Below the pieces are notes generated by a model. That model was not told the origin of the DNA. It did not search any database and saw only the letters and a program-made list of their open reading frames with translations. 64,000 bases of DNA, taken from assembly GCA_965242595.1 (NCBI GenBank), contig OZ251464.1, positions 930,001 through 994,000 of the forward strand. Direction: 5' to 3'. The translations under genes were made by a program, and so were the position numbers. Below are positions 8,337 through 17,745 of the stretch, in pieces. This DNA comes from SP197 sp965242595. Lineage in GTDB: Bacteria; Pseudomonadota; Alphaproteobacteria; SP197. Each line of letters begins with the position of its first letter. Within the stretch, counting starts at the first letter, position 1.

Positions 8337-9539
8337 ATGGAGCGGCTGCGGCCCGGCTCGGCGGACGAGCTCGCCCGTCTGCTGGCCTGGGCGGCTGCGG
8401 AGGGCCAGCCGCTGGACATCCGCGCCGGCGACAGCAAGCGCGGCTTCGGCCATGCCGTCGCCGCCCGCTATCGGGTCGAGCTGGGGGCGCTGGCCGGCAT
8501 CGTGGACTACGAGCCGGCCGAGCTGCTGCTGGTGGCCGGGGCGGCGACGCCGCTGGCCGATATCGAGGCCCGCCTGGCCCGGTCCGGCCAGCAGCTGGCC
8601 TTCGAGCCGCCGGATCCGGGGCCGTTGTTCGGCCAGGCGCCGGGCCGGGCCACCCTGGGCGGCACCCTGGCCGCCAATCTTTCCGGCCCCCGCCGCCTGC
8701 GGGCGGGCGCGGCGCGCGACAACGCCCTGGGCATGACGCTGGCAAGCGGGCGGGGCGAACTCATCCGCGCCGGCGGGCGGGTGGTGAAGAATGTCAGCGG
8801 CTACGATCTGGTCAAGCTGGTGTGCGGTTCCTGGGGCACGCTGGCGGTGGCGACCGAGATCGCCATGAAGGTGCTGCCGGCACCGGAACGGACCGCCACC
8901 GCCCTGGTGCTGGGCCTTGCGCCGACGGCCGCCGCGCGGGCCATGAACGCGGCCCTTTCCAGCCCCCATGAGCCCAGCGCCGCCGCCCATCTGCCGCCCG
9001 CCGCCGCCGCCCGCTCGACGCTGGCATCGGCACGGGCCGTCACCGCCCTGCGCCTGGAAGGGCCGCCGGCGGGGGTGGCGGCGCGCCTGGATGGGCTGGC
9101 GGCGCTGCTGGCGGCCCACGGCCCGGTGGAGACGCTGGCGCAGGCGGATTCGCTCGCCCTCTGGCGCCAGCTGCGCGATGTCGGCCCCCTGGCGGGCCAG
9201 GCGGCGGCGCTGTGGCGCCTGGCCGTGGCGCCGGCCGCGGGCGGTGCCGCCCTGGAGGCCTTGCAGGCGCAGGGCGGCGATGGCTTTCTGGATTGGGGCG
9301 GCGCCCTGCTGTGGTGCGGTGGCGCGGCGACGCCGGAGGCCGCAAAGGCCATGCGCGCCCTGGCCGCCGCCCATGGCGGCCTTGCCACCCTGGTGCGCGC
9401 GCCCGCCGCCCTGAAGCTCCAGTTGCCGGTCTTCCACCCCCAGCCGCCGCAGCGGGCGGCGCTGGAACGGCGCATCGCCGCCGGCTTCGACCCGGCCGGC
9501 ATCCTCAATCCTGGGCGTATGACGGGCCCAGGCGCATGA
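8337..9539 (+). CDS. glcE: Glycolate oxidase subunit GlcE (FAD-binding)
   Basis: A 400-residue second FAD-binding subunit of glycolate oxidase. Its N-terminal half holds a PCMH-like domain with IRAGDSKRGFG, a RATLGGTLAANLSGP segment and GRVVKNVSGYDLVKL, all typical of GlcE; the C-terminus ends with FDPAGILNPGRM. The ATG at 8337 lies one base after the glcD stop, which indicates translational coupling. The middle (about residues 210-260) is Ala-rich and poorly conserved, as is usual in this subunit. Confidence 0.92.
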   Translation: MERLRPGSADELARLLAWAAAEGQPLDIRAGDSKRGFGHAVAARYRVELGALAGIVDYEPAELLLVAGAATPLADIEARLARSGQQLAFEPPDPGPLFGQAPGRATLGGTLAANLSGPRRLRAGAARDNALGMTLASGRGELIRAGGRVVKNVSGYDLVKLVCGSWGTLAVATEIAMKVLPAPERTATALVLGLAPTAAARAMNAALSSPHEPSAAAHLPPAAAARSTLASARAVTALRLEGPPAGVAARLDGLAALLAAHGPVETLAQADSLALWRQLRDVGPLAGQAAALWRLAVAPAAGGAALEALQAQGGDGFLDWGGALLWCGGAATPEAAKAMRALAAAHGGLATLVRAPAALKLQLPVFHPQPPQRAALERRIAAGFDPAGILNPGRMTGPGA

Positions 9540-9567
9540 TGGGCGTGCGCATGACGGGCGGGGCGCC

Positions 9568-10902
9568 GTGACCGGCATGGGTGCGGGCATCGATGTCGGC
9601 ATCGACCCCGGCATCGGGGCGGGCGTCGATCTGGTCGCGCTGGCGGGGGCGCCGGACGGGGCGGCCGGCGAGGTCGCCCGCATCTTGAGAAGCTGCGTCC
9701 ATTGCGGCCTGTGCCTTTCCGCCTGCCCCACCTATCTGCTGCTGGGCGACGAGCGCGACAGCCCGCGCGGGCGCATCCAGCTGATGGGCGAGATGTTCCG
9801 CCGCTCCGGCCCGCCCGTGGCGGCGACGGTGCGCCATCTCGACCGCTGCCTCTCCTGCCTTTCCTGCGCCGCCGCCTGCCCTTCGGGGGTGGATTACGGG
9901 CGCCTGATCGACCATGCCCGCGTCCATATCTGTCGCACATATCGCCGCCCGGCCGTGGAAAGGCTGGTCCGGCGCCTGATCGCCTGGGCCACGCCGCGCC
10001 CCGCCCGGCTGGCCCCGGCCCTGGCGCTGGCCCGCCTGGCGGCGCCGTTGCAGCGCCTGCTGCCCCGCCGCCTGCGGCCCTTCGCCGCCATGGCCGCCGC
10101 CGTTCGCCCGCCTGCCGCCGTCCGCGCCACTGAGGCCGCTGCCGGGGCGAAGGGCATGAGGGTGGCGCTGCTGGCGGGGTGCGCGCAGCAGGTGCTGGCG
10201 CCGCAGGTGGAGGCGGCGGCGTTTCGCTTGCTGACGCGGCTGGGCTGCCGGGTTCGCATCGTCGGCGGCTGTTGTGGCGCGCTGCATCTGCATATGGGCG
10301 CGCGCGGGCGGGCCGCCGCCGCCTGCCGCGCCAATCTCGCCGCCTTCCAGGCCGGCGGGCCGTTCGATGTCATCGTCGCCAGCGCCTCGGCCTGTGCCGG
10401 CCAGCTCAAGGGCTATGGCGAGCTTCTGGCCGGCGATGACCGCTGGCGCCGACAGGCGCAGGAGGCCGCCCACCGCGCCCGCGACCTTTGCGAGCTCCTG
10501 GCCGACCTGCCCCTGAAGGCGGCCGCGCCGGCCGGGGCGCCCGCCATCGCCAGCCATCTGCCCTGTTCGCTGCAACATGGCCAGCGTCTGGGGGCGGTGC
10601 CGGGCCGCCTGCTGCGCCAGGCCGGCTTCGATGTGCGCGAGGTGGGGCAGGGCCACATCTGCTGCGGCGCCGCCGGCGCCTACAGCCTGCTGCAACCGGC
10701 GCTGGCCGAAGAGCTGCGGCGGCGCAAGGTGGCCCACATCCGCGCCACCGGCGCCGGCGCGGTGGCGGCCGCCAATGTCGGCTGCATGGCCCAGCTGGCC
10801 CGCGCGCGCGAGCTGACCGTGCTCCACCCGGTGGAGTTGCTGGACTGGGCCAGCGGCGGGCCGAAGCCTGCCGCCCTTGGGCAGGCGGGCGCGAAGGGCT
10901 AG
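9568..10902 (+). CDS. glcF: Glycolate oxidase iron-sulfur subunit GlcF
   Basis: A 444-residue subunit that passes electrons from the GlcDE flavins to the membrane quinone pool. Two 4Fe-4S motifs are present, CVHCGLCLSACP (about residue 43) and CLSCLSCAAACP (about 94), followed by two Cys-rich CCG domains (GGCCGALH and GHICCGAAGAY). The N-terminal 25 residues from GTG 9568 are an unusual Gly/Ile/Asp near-repeat; an ATG three codons in is an alternative start. The SGC segment normally seen in the first CCG domain reads SACAGQLKGYG here. Third gene of the glcDEF operon. Confidence 0.92.
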   Translation: MTGMGAGIDVGIDPGIGAGVDLVALAGAPDGAAGEVARILRSCVHCGLCLSACPTYLLLGDERDSPRGRIQLMGEMFRRSGPPVAATVRHLDRCLSCLSCAAACPSGVDYGRLIDHARVHICRTYRRPAVERLVRRLIAWATPRPARLAPALALARLAAPLQRLLPRRLRPFAAMAAAVRPPAAVRATEAAAGAKGMRVALLAGCAQQVLAPQVEAAAFRLLTRLGCRVRIVGGCCGALHLHMGARGRAAAACRANLAAFQAGGPFDVIVASASACAGQLKGYGELLAGDDRWRRQAQEAAHRARDLCELLADLPLKAAAPAGAPAIASHLPCSLQHGQRLGAVPGRLLRQAGFDVREVGQGHICCGAAGAYSLLQPALAEELRRRKVAHIRATGAGAVAAANVGCMAQLARARELTVLHPVELLDWASGGPKPAALGQAGAKG

Positions 10903-10934
10903 ACTGGCGCCAGAGCGAACCCGGAGGATACGCC

Positions 10935-12023
10935 ATGAAGGCCGCCGTTCTGCACCAGGTGCATCAGCCGCTGACCATCGAGGAGGTCGCCGTCTCCAAG
11001 CCGAAATCGCGCGAGGTGCTGGTGCGCACGGCCGCCTGCGGCGTCTGCCACAGCGACCTTCACTATATCGAGGGCAAATATGCGGCCAAACTGCCGGCCG
11101 TGCTGGGCCACGAGGCGGCCGGTGTGGTGGAGGCGGTGGGTTCCGAAGTCCGCTATGTGAAGCCGGGCGATCATGTCATCTCCTGCCTCAGCGTCTTCTG
11201 CGGCCATTGCGAATACTGCACCACCGGGCGCCCGTTCAACTGCCAGAATCCGGAGGTGGCGCGGGGCTGCTGCGAAGAGCCGCGCCTTTCCCGCCCCGAC
11301 GGCGGCGCCATGAGCCAGTTCTACCACCTTTCCGCCTTTGCCGAGGCCATGCTGGTGCACGAGCACGCGCTGGTGAAAATCCGTCCCGACATGCCGCTGG
11401 ACCGGGCGGCGCTGATCGGCTGCGGCGTCACCACCGGCTTCGGCGCCGTGGTCAACACGGCCGATATCGAGATCGGCAGCACGGTGGCGGTGATCGGCTG
11501 CGGCGGCGTCGGTCTTTCCGCCATCAACGGCGCCGCCATCGCCGGGGCCGGGCGCATTATCGCCGTGGATGTGAAGGGATCGAAGCTGAACCTGGCGCGC
11601 CATTTCGGCGCCACCGACACGGTGGACGCCAGCCGCAACGATCCGGTGGAGGCGGTGCGCGAGCTGACCGGCGGCGGGGTGGAATACGCCTTCGAGGCGC
11701 TGGGCCTGAAGATCACCGCCGAACAGGCCTTCCGCATGCTGCGGCCCTCGGGCGTGGCCACCGTGATCGGCATGGTGCCGGAAGGCGAGATGCTGGAGAT
11801 CCACGGCGCCGACCTGCTGGACGACAAGGTGCTGCGCGGCTCCAACATGGGTTCCAACCGCTTCCGCGTCGATATGCCGCGCTATGTCGAACTCTATCTC
11901 GACGGCAAGCTGAAGCTGGACGACATGATCAGCCGCCGCATCGCGCTGGAGCAGATCAACGAGGCCTTCGACGAGATGAAGGCGGGCGAGGTGGCCCGCA
12001 GCGTCATCGTCTTCGACAGCTGA
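10935..12023 (+). CDS. Zinc-dependent alcohol dehydrogenase
   Basis: A 362-residue medium-chain dehydrogenase. Catalytic zinc ligands are Cys38 in ACGVCHSD and His59-Glu60 in GHEAAG. The structural zinc site is C89-x2-C92-x2-C95-x7-C103. The nucleotide-binding loop is VIGCGGVGLSA. The ATG at 10935 follows GGAGGATACGCC. The overall layout resembles class III-type Zn alcohol dehydrogenases; the substrate alcohol is not evident. It follows glcDEF on the same strand after about 30 bp and may be read through from it, although GCTAGACTG at 10899 could serve as its own -10 region. Confidence 0.9.
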   Translation: MKAAVLHQVHQPLTIEEVAVSKPKSREVLVRTAACGVCHSDLHYIEGKYAAKLPAVLGHEAAGVVEAVGSEVRYVKPGDHVISCLSVFCGHCEYCTTGRPFNCQNPEVARGCCEEPRLSRPDGGAMSQFYHLSAFAEAMLVHEHALVKIRPDMPLDRAALIGCGVTTGFGAVVNTADIEIGSTVAVIGCGGVGLSAINGAAIAGAGRIIAVDVKGSKLNLARHFGATDTVDASRNDPVEAVRELTGGGVEYAFEALGLKITAEQAFRMLRPSGVATVIGMVPEGEMLEIHGADLLDDKVLRGSNMGSNRFRVDMPRYVELYLDGKLKLDDMISRRIALEQINEAFDEMKAGEVARSVIVFDS

Positions 12024-12035
12024 GGCACCGCGCGC

Positions 12036-13433
12036 TCAGCCGCTGGCGGCGGCCTCCAGCCCCGCCTGGGCTAGCGCCTGGCGCTGGCGCCGCGCCAGTC
12101 TGGCTTCGTCATAGCCGTCGATCAGGCCGTGGAAGACGCGGTGCCAGTTGATCTGGGCGCGAAGGCGCAGGAACACGCCGCCCAGGCCGATGGCGGCCCG
12201 GTCCATCAGCACGAACTCGCGCGGCACCGTCACCGGCCCCAGCTCGCGCAGGCGGGCGTGGACGCGGGAGGCGACGCGGGCGCCATAGGCCGTGCCTTCG
12301 TCCTGAATGGCGCGGGCCTTATCTTCCAGCAGCGGCGCATAGACGAAGCGCGCCCACAGATCCAGCGTCTCCATCAGCTGGTCGGAAAGGCCGGCGAAGC
12401 CCCAGGTTTCGTAGGCGTGGCGGGCCAGCGCCCGGTCGCCGTCGCGCAGCGCCCGGTAGAGGTCGATGACGCCGGTGACGAAGCGCGGCGGGAAGATGCG
12501 CACGCAGCCGAAATCCAGCAGATTGACGCCGCCATCCGCGCGCAGCGTGTAGTTGCCCGGATGCGGATCGCCATGGATGACGCCAAAGCCGTAAAAGGGC
12601 CGATACCAGGCCTGGAACATGGCCAGCGCGATGCGGTTGCGCATCTCCAGCGGCAGGTTGGCGGCGTCTGCCAGCGGCGCGCCGTCCAACCGTTCCATGG
12701 TCAGCAGGCGGCGCGTGGAAAGCGCCGCCACGGCGGCGGGCACCGTCACCCGCGCCTCGTCCTTCAGCATGGCCCGGTAGAGGCCCAGATGGCGCCGCTC
12801 GCGCTCGTAGTCCAGCTCTTCGCGCAGGCGCTGGGCGATCTCCTCGTGGATGCGGCGCGGGTCCACCGCCTTGTCCCAGCGCCGCCACAGGGCGAACACC
12901 AGCTTCAGCTGCGCCAGATCCGCCTCCACGGCCGAGGCCATATCGGGATATTGCAGCTTGCAGGCCAGCGGGGCGCCGTCCTTCGCCACCGCCCGGTGCA
13001 CCTGGCCCAGCGAGGCCGCCGCCGCCGCCTGGCGTTCGAACGAGGCGAAGCGCCGCTGCCAGCCCTCGCCCAGCTCGCCCGCCATGCGGCGGCGGACGAA
13101 GGGCCAGCCCATGGCCGGCGCCTGGGCCTGCAATTGCTGTAATTCGGCGGCATAGCGGGGCGGCAGGGCGTCGGGGATGGCGGCCAGCAGCTGCGCCACC
13201 TTCATCAGCGGCCCTTTCAGGGCGCCCAGCGCCTGGGCCAGCTCTGCCGCCCGGCGCCCGTCGTCGCCCTCCGCGCCGCGCCGCCGGCCCAGGGCCAGGC
13301 GGGCGCCGAAGCGCGCCCCGGCCAGCCCCACCCGGGCATGGCGGCGGGCGCGCCCGGCCAGGCGGTTTCCCTCGCGCCCGGCGCCGCCGCTGGCCTCGCC
13401 GTTGACCCCATCGTTGGCCCCACCGTTGGCCAT
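12036..13433 (-). CDS. ABC1/AarF/UbiB-family atypical kinase
   Basis: A 465-residue member of the UbiB/ADCK protein-kinase-like family, known to support ubiquinone biosynthesis or quinone homeostasis. The signature usually written KxGQ reads KVAQ here (GPLMKVAQLLAAIPDALPP), a variant I associate with an alphaproteobacterial subfamily. The Ala-rich nucleotide loop AAAASLGQVHRA, the catalytic loop HGDPHPGNY and the metal-binding LLDFGCVR are all intact. The first 55 residues are Gly/Arg-rich and probably disordered. The start ATG is four bases after the stop of the upstream oligoendopeptidase, so the two are co-transcribed. Confidence 0.88.
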   Translation of the reverse strand: MANGGANDGVNGEASGGAGREGNRLAGRARRHARVGLAGARFGARLALGRRRGAEGDDGRRAAELAQALGALKGPLMKVAQLLAAIPDALPPRYAAELQQLQAQAPAMGWPFVRRRMAGELGEGWQRRFASFERQAAAAASLGQVHRAVAKDGAPLACKLQYPDMASAVEADLAQLKLVFALWRRWDKAVDPRRIHEEIAQRLREELDYERERRHLGLYRAMLKDEARVTVPAAVAALSTRRLLTMERLDGAPLADAANLPLEMRNRIALAMFQAWYRPFYGFGVIHGDPHPGNYTLRADGGVNLLDFGCVRIFPPRFVTGVIDLYRALRDGDRALARHAYETWGFAGLSDQLMETLDLWARFVYAPLLEDKARAIQDEGTAYGARVASRVHARLRELGPVTVPREFVLMDRAAIGLGGVFLRLRAQINWHRVFHGLIDGYDEARLARRQRQALAQAGLEAAASG

Positions 13434-13437
13434 GACG

Positions 13438-15216
13438 TCAGGCGTCCGGCGCCTCGAGGCGGTCGATCATGGCCTCGATGCTCTTCAGCCCCAGGGCCCA
13501 GAAATCGGGGCGGGAGGCGTCCAGGCCGAAGGGCGCCAGCAGCTCCTTGTGCGTCTTGCTGCCGCCCGCCCGCAGCAGATCCAGAAAACGCCCTTCGAAA
13601 CCCTCCCCGTCCTCCAGATAGCGGGCGTAGAGGACATTCACCAGGCAATCTCCGAAGGCGTAGGAATAGACATAGAAGGGCGTGTGGACGAAATGCGGGA
13701 TGTAGCACCAGAAGCTGCGATAGCCGTCGTCCAGGGCCAGGGCCGGCCCCAGGCTTTCGCTCTGGGTTGCCATCCAGATATCGCCGATCTCGTCCGGCGT
13801 CAGCTCGCCGGCGCGCCTGGCGTCGTGGAGGCGCCGTTCGAAGACGCAGAAGGCGACCTGGCGCACCACCGTATTCAGCATGTCTTCCACCTTGCCGGCC
13901 AGGATGGCGCGGCGGCGGCGGGGCGCGCTTTCGCGGGCCAGCAGGTGCTGAAAGGCCAGCTTTTCGCCGAACACCGATGCCGTCTCCGCCAGGGTCAGCG
14001 GCGTCGGGGCCAGCAGCGCGCCCTGCGGTGCCGCCAGCACCTGATGGACGCCGTGGCCCAGCTCATGGGCCAGCGTCATGGCGTCGCGCAGGCGGCCCTG
14101 ATAGTTCAGCAGGATATAGGGATGGGCCGACGGCACGGTGGGGTGCGAAAAGGCGCCCGCATCCTTGCCCGCGCGCGGGGCGGCGTCGATCCAGCGGCGC
14201 TGGAAGAAATCGCGGGCGATGGCGGCCATGGTGGGCGAGAAGGCGGCGAAGGCCTCCAGCACCGCCCGGCGCGCTTCGTCCCAGGGGATGGCGATGTCCT
14301 CGGCGCCTGGCAGGGGCGCGAGGCGGTCCCACCAGGGCAGGGGCTTCGTGCCCAGCCAGCCCGCCTTCAGCGCATAATAGCGATGGGAGAGGCGCGGCCA
14401 GGCGTCCATGACGGCGGCCAGCAGCGCCTCCACCACCTCGTCTTCCACCCGGTTGTCCAGGTTGCGGGCCGAGATCGGGCGCGGGAAGCGGCGCCAGCCA
14501 TCCTCGATCTGCTTGGCCTTGGCCAGGGTGTTGGCGATATGGGCGAACAGCCGTCGGTTGGCCTTGAAGACGCGGCCGAGCTCCAGCGCCGCCTCGCGCC
14601 GCCTGGCCCGGTCGGGCGACGACAGCAGGTTCAGCGCGCGCGCCTCGGTCAGGCTTTCGCCGCCGATCTGGAAGCGCAGCTCGGCGACGGTCTGGTCGAA
14701 CAGCCGCATCCAGGGCTGGCGCAGCACCGGCGCCAGCTCTTCCAGCCTGGCTTCGGTGGCGTCGTCCAGCCGGTGGCGGCGCCAGGCGCGCACCTCGTCG
14801 ATCCAGGGCCGCCAGCGCGCCATGGCCGGATGGGCGTTGAGCGTGGCCATGGCACGATCGTCGATGCGGCCCAGCTCCAGCTGGAAGAAGACGAGACGAA
14901 GGCCGGTTTGGGTCAGCCGTTCCTGGATGCTCTGCTGAAAGCGGGCGTTTTCGGCGTTGCTGCGGTCGGCGGCGGCCAGCAGCTGGGCATAGCTCGCCAG
15001 CCGGCCCATGGCGTCCTCCAGCGCCTCGAAGCGGGCGATGGCCGCCGCCAGGGCGGGGCCGTCGAGGCTGGCCAGCCGGCCCTTGACATCGGCCTCGAAG
15101 CGTTGGGCGGCGTCGTCGGCCGCCGCCAGCTCTGCCGCGATCGCCGGGTCGTCGGGGCCGGCATAGAGATCGTCCAGCTGCCATGCCGGCAGGGCGGTGG
15201 GCGGGGTGGCGGACAT
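13438..15216 (-). CDS. pepF: M3 family oligoendopeptidase F
   Basis: A 592-residue cytoplasmic zinc metallopeptidase of family M3 that degrades oligopeptides. The zinc-binding HExxH is seen in TLAHELGHGVHQ, with a third-ligand region following in LAETASVFGEKL. The start chosen is the ATG giving MSATPPTALPAWQLDDLYAG, which matches the PepF N-terminus; the frame runs 40 codons further upstream into the divergent acyl-CoA synthetase region. It is followed at four bases by the UbiB-type kinase gene. The divergent promoter region is only 82 bp. Confidence 0.92.
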   Translation of the reverse strand: MSATPPTALPAWQLDDLYAGPDDPAIAAELAAADDAAQRFEADVKGRLASLDGPALAAAIARFEALEDAMGRLASYAQLLAAADRSNAENARFQQSIQERLTQTGLRLVFFQLELGRIDDRAMATLNAHPAMARWRPWIDEVRAWRRHRLDDATEARLEELAPVLRQPWMRLFDQTVAELRFQIGGESLTEARALNLLSSPDRARRREAALELGRVFKANRRLFAHIANTLAKAKQIEDGWRRFPRPISARNLDNRVEDEVVEALLAAVMDAWPRLSHRYYALKAGWLGTKPLPWWDRLAPLPGAEDIAIPWDEARRAVLEAFAAFSPTMAAIARDFFQRRWIDAAPRAGKDAGAFSHPTVPSAHPYILLNYQGRLRDAMTLAHELGHGVHQVLAAPQGALLAPTPLTLAETASVFGEKLAFQHLLARESAPRRRRAILAGKVEDMLNTVVRQVAFCVFERRLHDARRAGELTPDEIGDIWMATQSESLGPALALDDGYRSFWCYIPHFVHTPFYVYSYAFGDCLVNVLYARYLEDGEGFEGRFLDLLRAGGSKTHKELLAPFGLDASRPDFWALGLKSIEAMIDRLEAPDA

Positions 15217-15298
15217 GGCACCATCATCACCCGCCCGCTTGCCAGCGACAAGCGGGCAGGCTATCCAGGATGCCGAGGGTGCCAATGCGGACCGGCCC

Positions 15299-17011
15299 AT
15301 GAGCAGCGACCACCGGCCCCATTCGGCCATCCCCAATCTGGCTACTATGTTCTTCGCGGCCGCCGAGAGGGGCGGCGGGGCGCCGTTGCTGTGGGAGCGC
15401 GAGGGCGGCGTCTATCGGGCGTCCAGCTGGCGCCAGGTGGCCGATCGGGCCCGTCGTCTGGCGGCCTCTCTGCTGGCTGCCGGCGTCCAGGCGGGCGACC
15501 GGGTGGTGCTGGTGGCGGAGAACGGGCGCCGCTGGGTGGTGGCCGATCTCGCCATCATGGCGACCGGGGCCGCCGCCGTTCCCGCCTACACCACCAACAC
15601 CGCGCCGCTGCACGAACATGTGCTGGCCGACAGCGGCGCCCGCCTGGCGCTCTATGACGGCGCGGCGCTGGCGGGGCGCCTGCTGGAGGCCTGCGCCGCC
15701 GCCGGCGTGCGCGCCCTTTCCTGGGACGAGGCGATGGCCGGGCCGGCGGCGGACGACGACATCGAGGCCCGGGCCGCCCGCCTGGGCCGCAGCGATCGCG
15801 CCTGCATTATCTACACCTCCGGCACCGGCGGCCTGCCGAAGGGCGTGGTGCTTTCCCACGGCGCCATCCTTTCCAACATCGCCTCCATCCACAGCGCCTT
15901 CGCGCCGCTGCTGGCGGGCCGAGAGACCTTCCTTTCCTTTCTGCCGCTGGCCCATTCCTACGAACACACCGCCGGCCTTCACTTCCCCATCTCCATCGGC
16001 GCCCAGATCTACTATGCCGCCAGCGCCCAGACTCTGGCGGCCGACATGGCCGAGGCGCGCCCCACCATCATGACCTGCGTGCCGCGGCTGCTGGAGACGC
16101 TGCGCCAGCGCCTGCCAGCCTCTGCCGGCAAGCCCGGCAGCCTGAAGCGGCGCCTGCTGGAACGGGCGGCGGCGCTGGGCGCGAGGCGGGCGGAAGGCAA
16201 GGCGCTGGGGCCGCTGGCGCTGGCGCAGGACCGGCTGCTGGAAGGCGCGGTGCGCGCGGCCGTGCGGCGCCGTTTCGGCGGCCGGCTGAAGGCGCTGGTC
16301 TCCGGCGGCGCGCCGCTGGCGCCGGAGGTGGGGCTGTTTCTGGCCGGGCTGGGCCTGCCGGTGCTGCAGGGCTATGGGCAGACCGAGGCCGCCCCGGTGG
16401 TCTCCTGCAATCTGCCCGGCGCCGTGCGCATGGCCACGGTGGGCCGCCCGCTGCCCCAGGTGGAGGTCGCCATCGCCGAAGACGGCGAGATTCTGGTGCG
16501 GGGCGGCCTGCTGATGGACGGTTATTGGAACGACGCGGCGGCCACGGCGGCGGCGCTGGAAGGCGGCTGGCTGCACACCGGCGATATCGGCGCCATCGAC
16601 GGCGACGGCTTTCTCGCCATCACCGACCGCAAGAAGGACATGATCGTGACCGCCGGCGGCGAAAACGTCTCGCCGGCGCGGGTGGAGGGCATTTTGTGTC
16701 AGCAGGAGGCCATCGCCCAGGCCATGGTGGTGGGCGACCGCCGCCCCTGGCTGGCGGCGCTGGCGGTGGCGGCCGACCATGCCGATGCGGCGGCGGTGGA
16801 GGCCGCCATGGCGCGGGCCAATGCCAGGCTTTCGGCCATCGAGCGCATTCGCCGCTGGACGCTGGCGGACGAGGCCTTCACCATCGACAACGGCCTGCTG
16901 ACCCCCACCATGAAGCTGCGCCGCCATGCCGTGTGGGCGCGCTATGGCGCCGCGCTGGAGGCGCTCTATCGGCGGGGGCGGACCAAGGGGGAGGAGAGCG
17001 ATGAAGGCTGA
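15299..17011 (+). CDS. AMP-dependent (long-chain acyl-CoA) synthetase
   Basis: A 570-residue adenylate-forming enzyme of the FadD/ACSL type, activating a carboxylic acid to its acyl-CoA. The P-loop-like A3 motif is IIYTSGTGGLPKGV, followed by SFLPLAHSYEH, the YGQTEAAP A5 motif, the HTGDIGAID A7 region and DRKKDMIVTAGGENVSPA. The start ATG gives MSSDHRPHSAIPNLATMFF. The protein is slightly shorter than typical long-chain synthetases. Its stop overlaps the start of the downstream SDR gene, indicating coupled translation and probably a shared lipid-related pathway. Confidence 0.9.
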   Translation: MSSDHRPHSAIPNLATMFFAAAERGGGAPLLWEREGGVYRASSWRQVADRARRLAASLLAAGVQAGDRVVLVAENGRRWVVADLAIMATGAAAVPAYTTNTAPLHEHVLADSGARLALYDGAALAGRLLEACAAAGVRALSWDEAMAGPAADDDIEARAARLGRSDRACIIYTSGTGGLPKGVVLSHGAILSNIASIHSAFAPLLAGRETFLSFLPLAHSYEHTAGLHFPISIGAQIYYAASAQTLAADMAEARPTIMTCVPRLLETLRQRLPASAGKPGSLKRRLLERAAALGARRAEGKALGPLALAQDRLLEGAVRAAVRRRFGGRLKALVSGGAPLAPEVGLFLAGLGLPVLQGYGQTEAAPVVSCNLPGAVRMATVGRPLPQVEVAIAEDGEILVRGGLLMDGYWNDAAATAAALEGGWLHTGDIGAIDGDGFLAITDRKKDMIVTAGGENVSPARVEGILCQQEAIAQAMVVGDRRPWLAALAVAADHADAAAVEAAMARANARLSAIERIRRWTLADEAFTIDNGLLTPTMKLRRHAVWARYGAALEALYRRGRTKGEESDEG

Positions 17012-17741
17012 GGAAGGCGGCGTCGCCGTCGTGGTGGGCGCCGGCGGCGGGCTGGGGGCCGGCCTGGCGCGGCGTTTCGCCGGCGCGGGCATGGAGGTGG
17101 CCATCGCCTCGCGCGACGGCGCCCATGCGGCGCGGCTGGCGGGCGAGACGGCGGCGCTGTCCGGGCGGCGCCGGGGGGCGGGCGGCGTCCACGGCTATGG
17201 CTGCGACGCCACCTGCGAGCGGCAGGTGGGCGAGCTTTTCAACCGGGTGGAGGGCGAGCTGGGCAGCCCGCGGCTGGCGGTCTATAACGCCAGCGGCTTT
17301 CTGATGAAGCCGGTGCTGGAGATCGATGCCGACGAACTGGCCGCCCAGTGGCGCACCACCTGCCTGGGCGGTTTCATTGTCGGGCGCGAGGCGGCCAGGC
17401 GCATGGTGGCGGGCGCGGGCGGCACGCTGATCTTCACCGGCGCCACCGCCTGCTATAAGGGTTCGGCCCGCTTTGCCGCCTTTGCCATCGGCAAATTCGG
17501 CCTGCGCGCCCTGGCCCAGTCCATGGCCCGGGAGCTGGGGCCGAAAGGCGTCCATGTCGCCATCGTCAACATCGACGGCGCCATCAATGGACCGGCCCAT
17601 GCCCACGAGATCGCACAGAAGGGCGCCGACGCCCTGCTGGACCCGGACGCCATCGCCGAAACCTATCTGGCGCTGCACCGCCAGCATCGGACGGCCTGGA
17701 GCCACGAGGTGGACCTGCGCCCGGCCGTGGAACGCTGGTAG
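17001..17741 (+). CDS. Atypical SDR oxidoreductase with Phe in place of catalytic Tyr
   Basis: A 246-residue short-chain dehydrogenase fold with a nucleotide loop VVGAGGGLGAG and an NAS segment (VYNASGF). The YxxxK catalytic pair reads FAIGK: the Lys is kept but Tyr is replaced by Phe. This matches the description of classical-SDR subgroup 10 (SDR_c10), which lacks the active-site Tyr, so the protein may bind NAD(P) without normal dehydrogenase chemistry. The ATG lies inside the 3' end of the acyl-CoA synthetase gene (11-bp overlap), linking it to acyl-CoA metabolism. Substrate unknown. Confidence 0.85.
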   Translation: MKAEEGGVAVVVGAGGGLGAGLARRFAGAGMEVAIASRDGAHAARLAGETAALSGRRRGAGGVHGYGCDATCERQVGELFNRVEGELGSPRLAVYNASGFLMKPVLEIDADELAAQWRTTCLGGFIVGREAARRMVAGAGGTLIFTGATACYKGSARFAAFAIGKFGLRALAQSMARELGPKGVHVAIVNIDGAINGPAHAHEIAQKGADALLDPDAIAETYLALHRQHRTAWSHEVDLRPAVERW

Positions 17742-17745
17742 GCCG

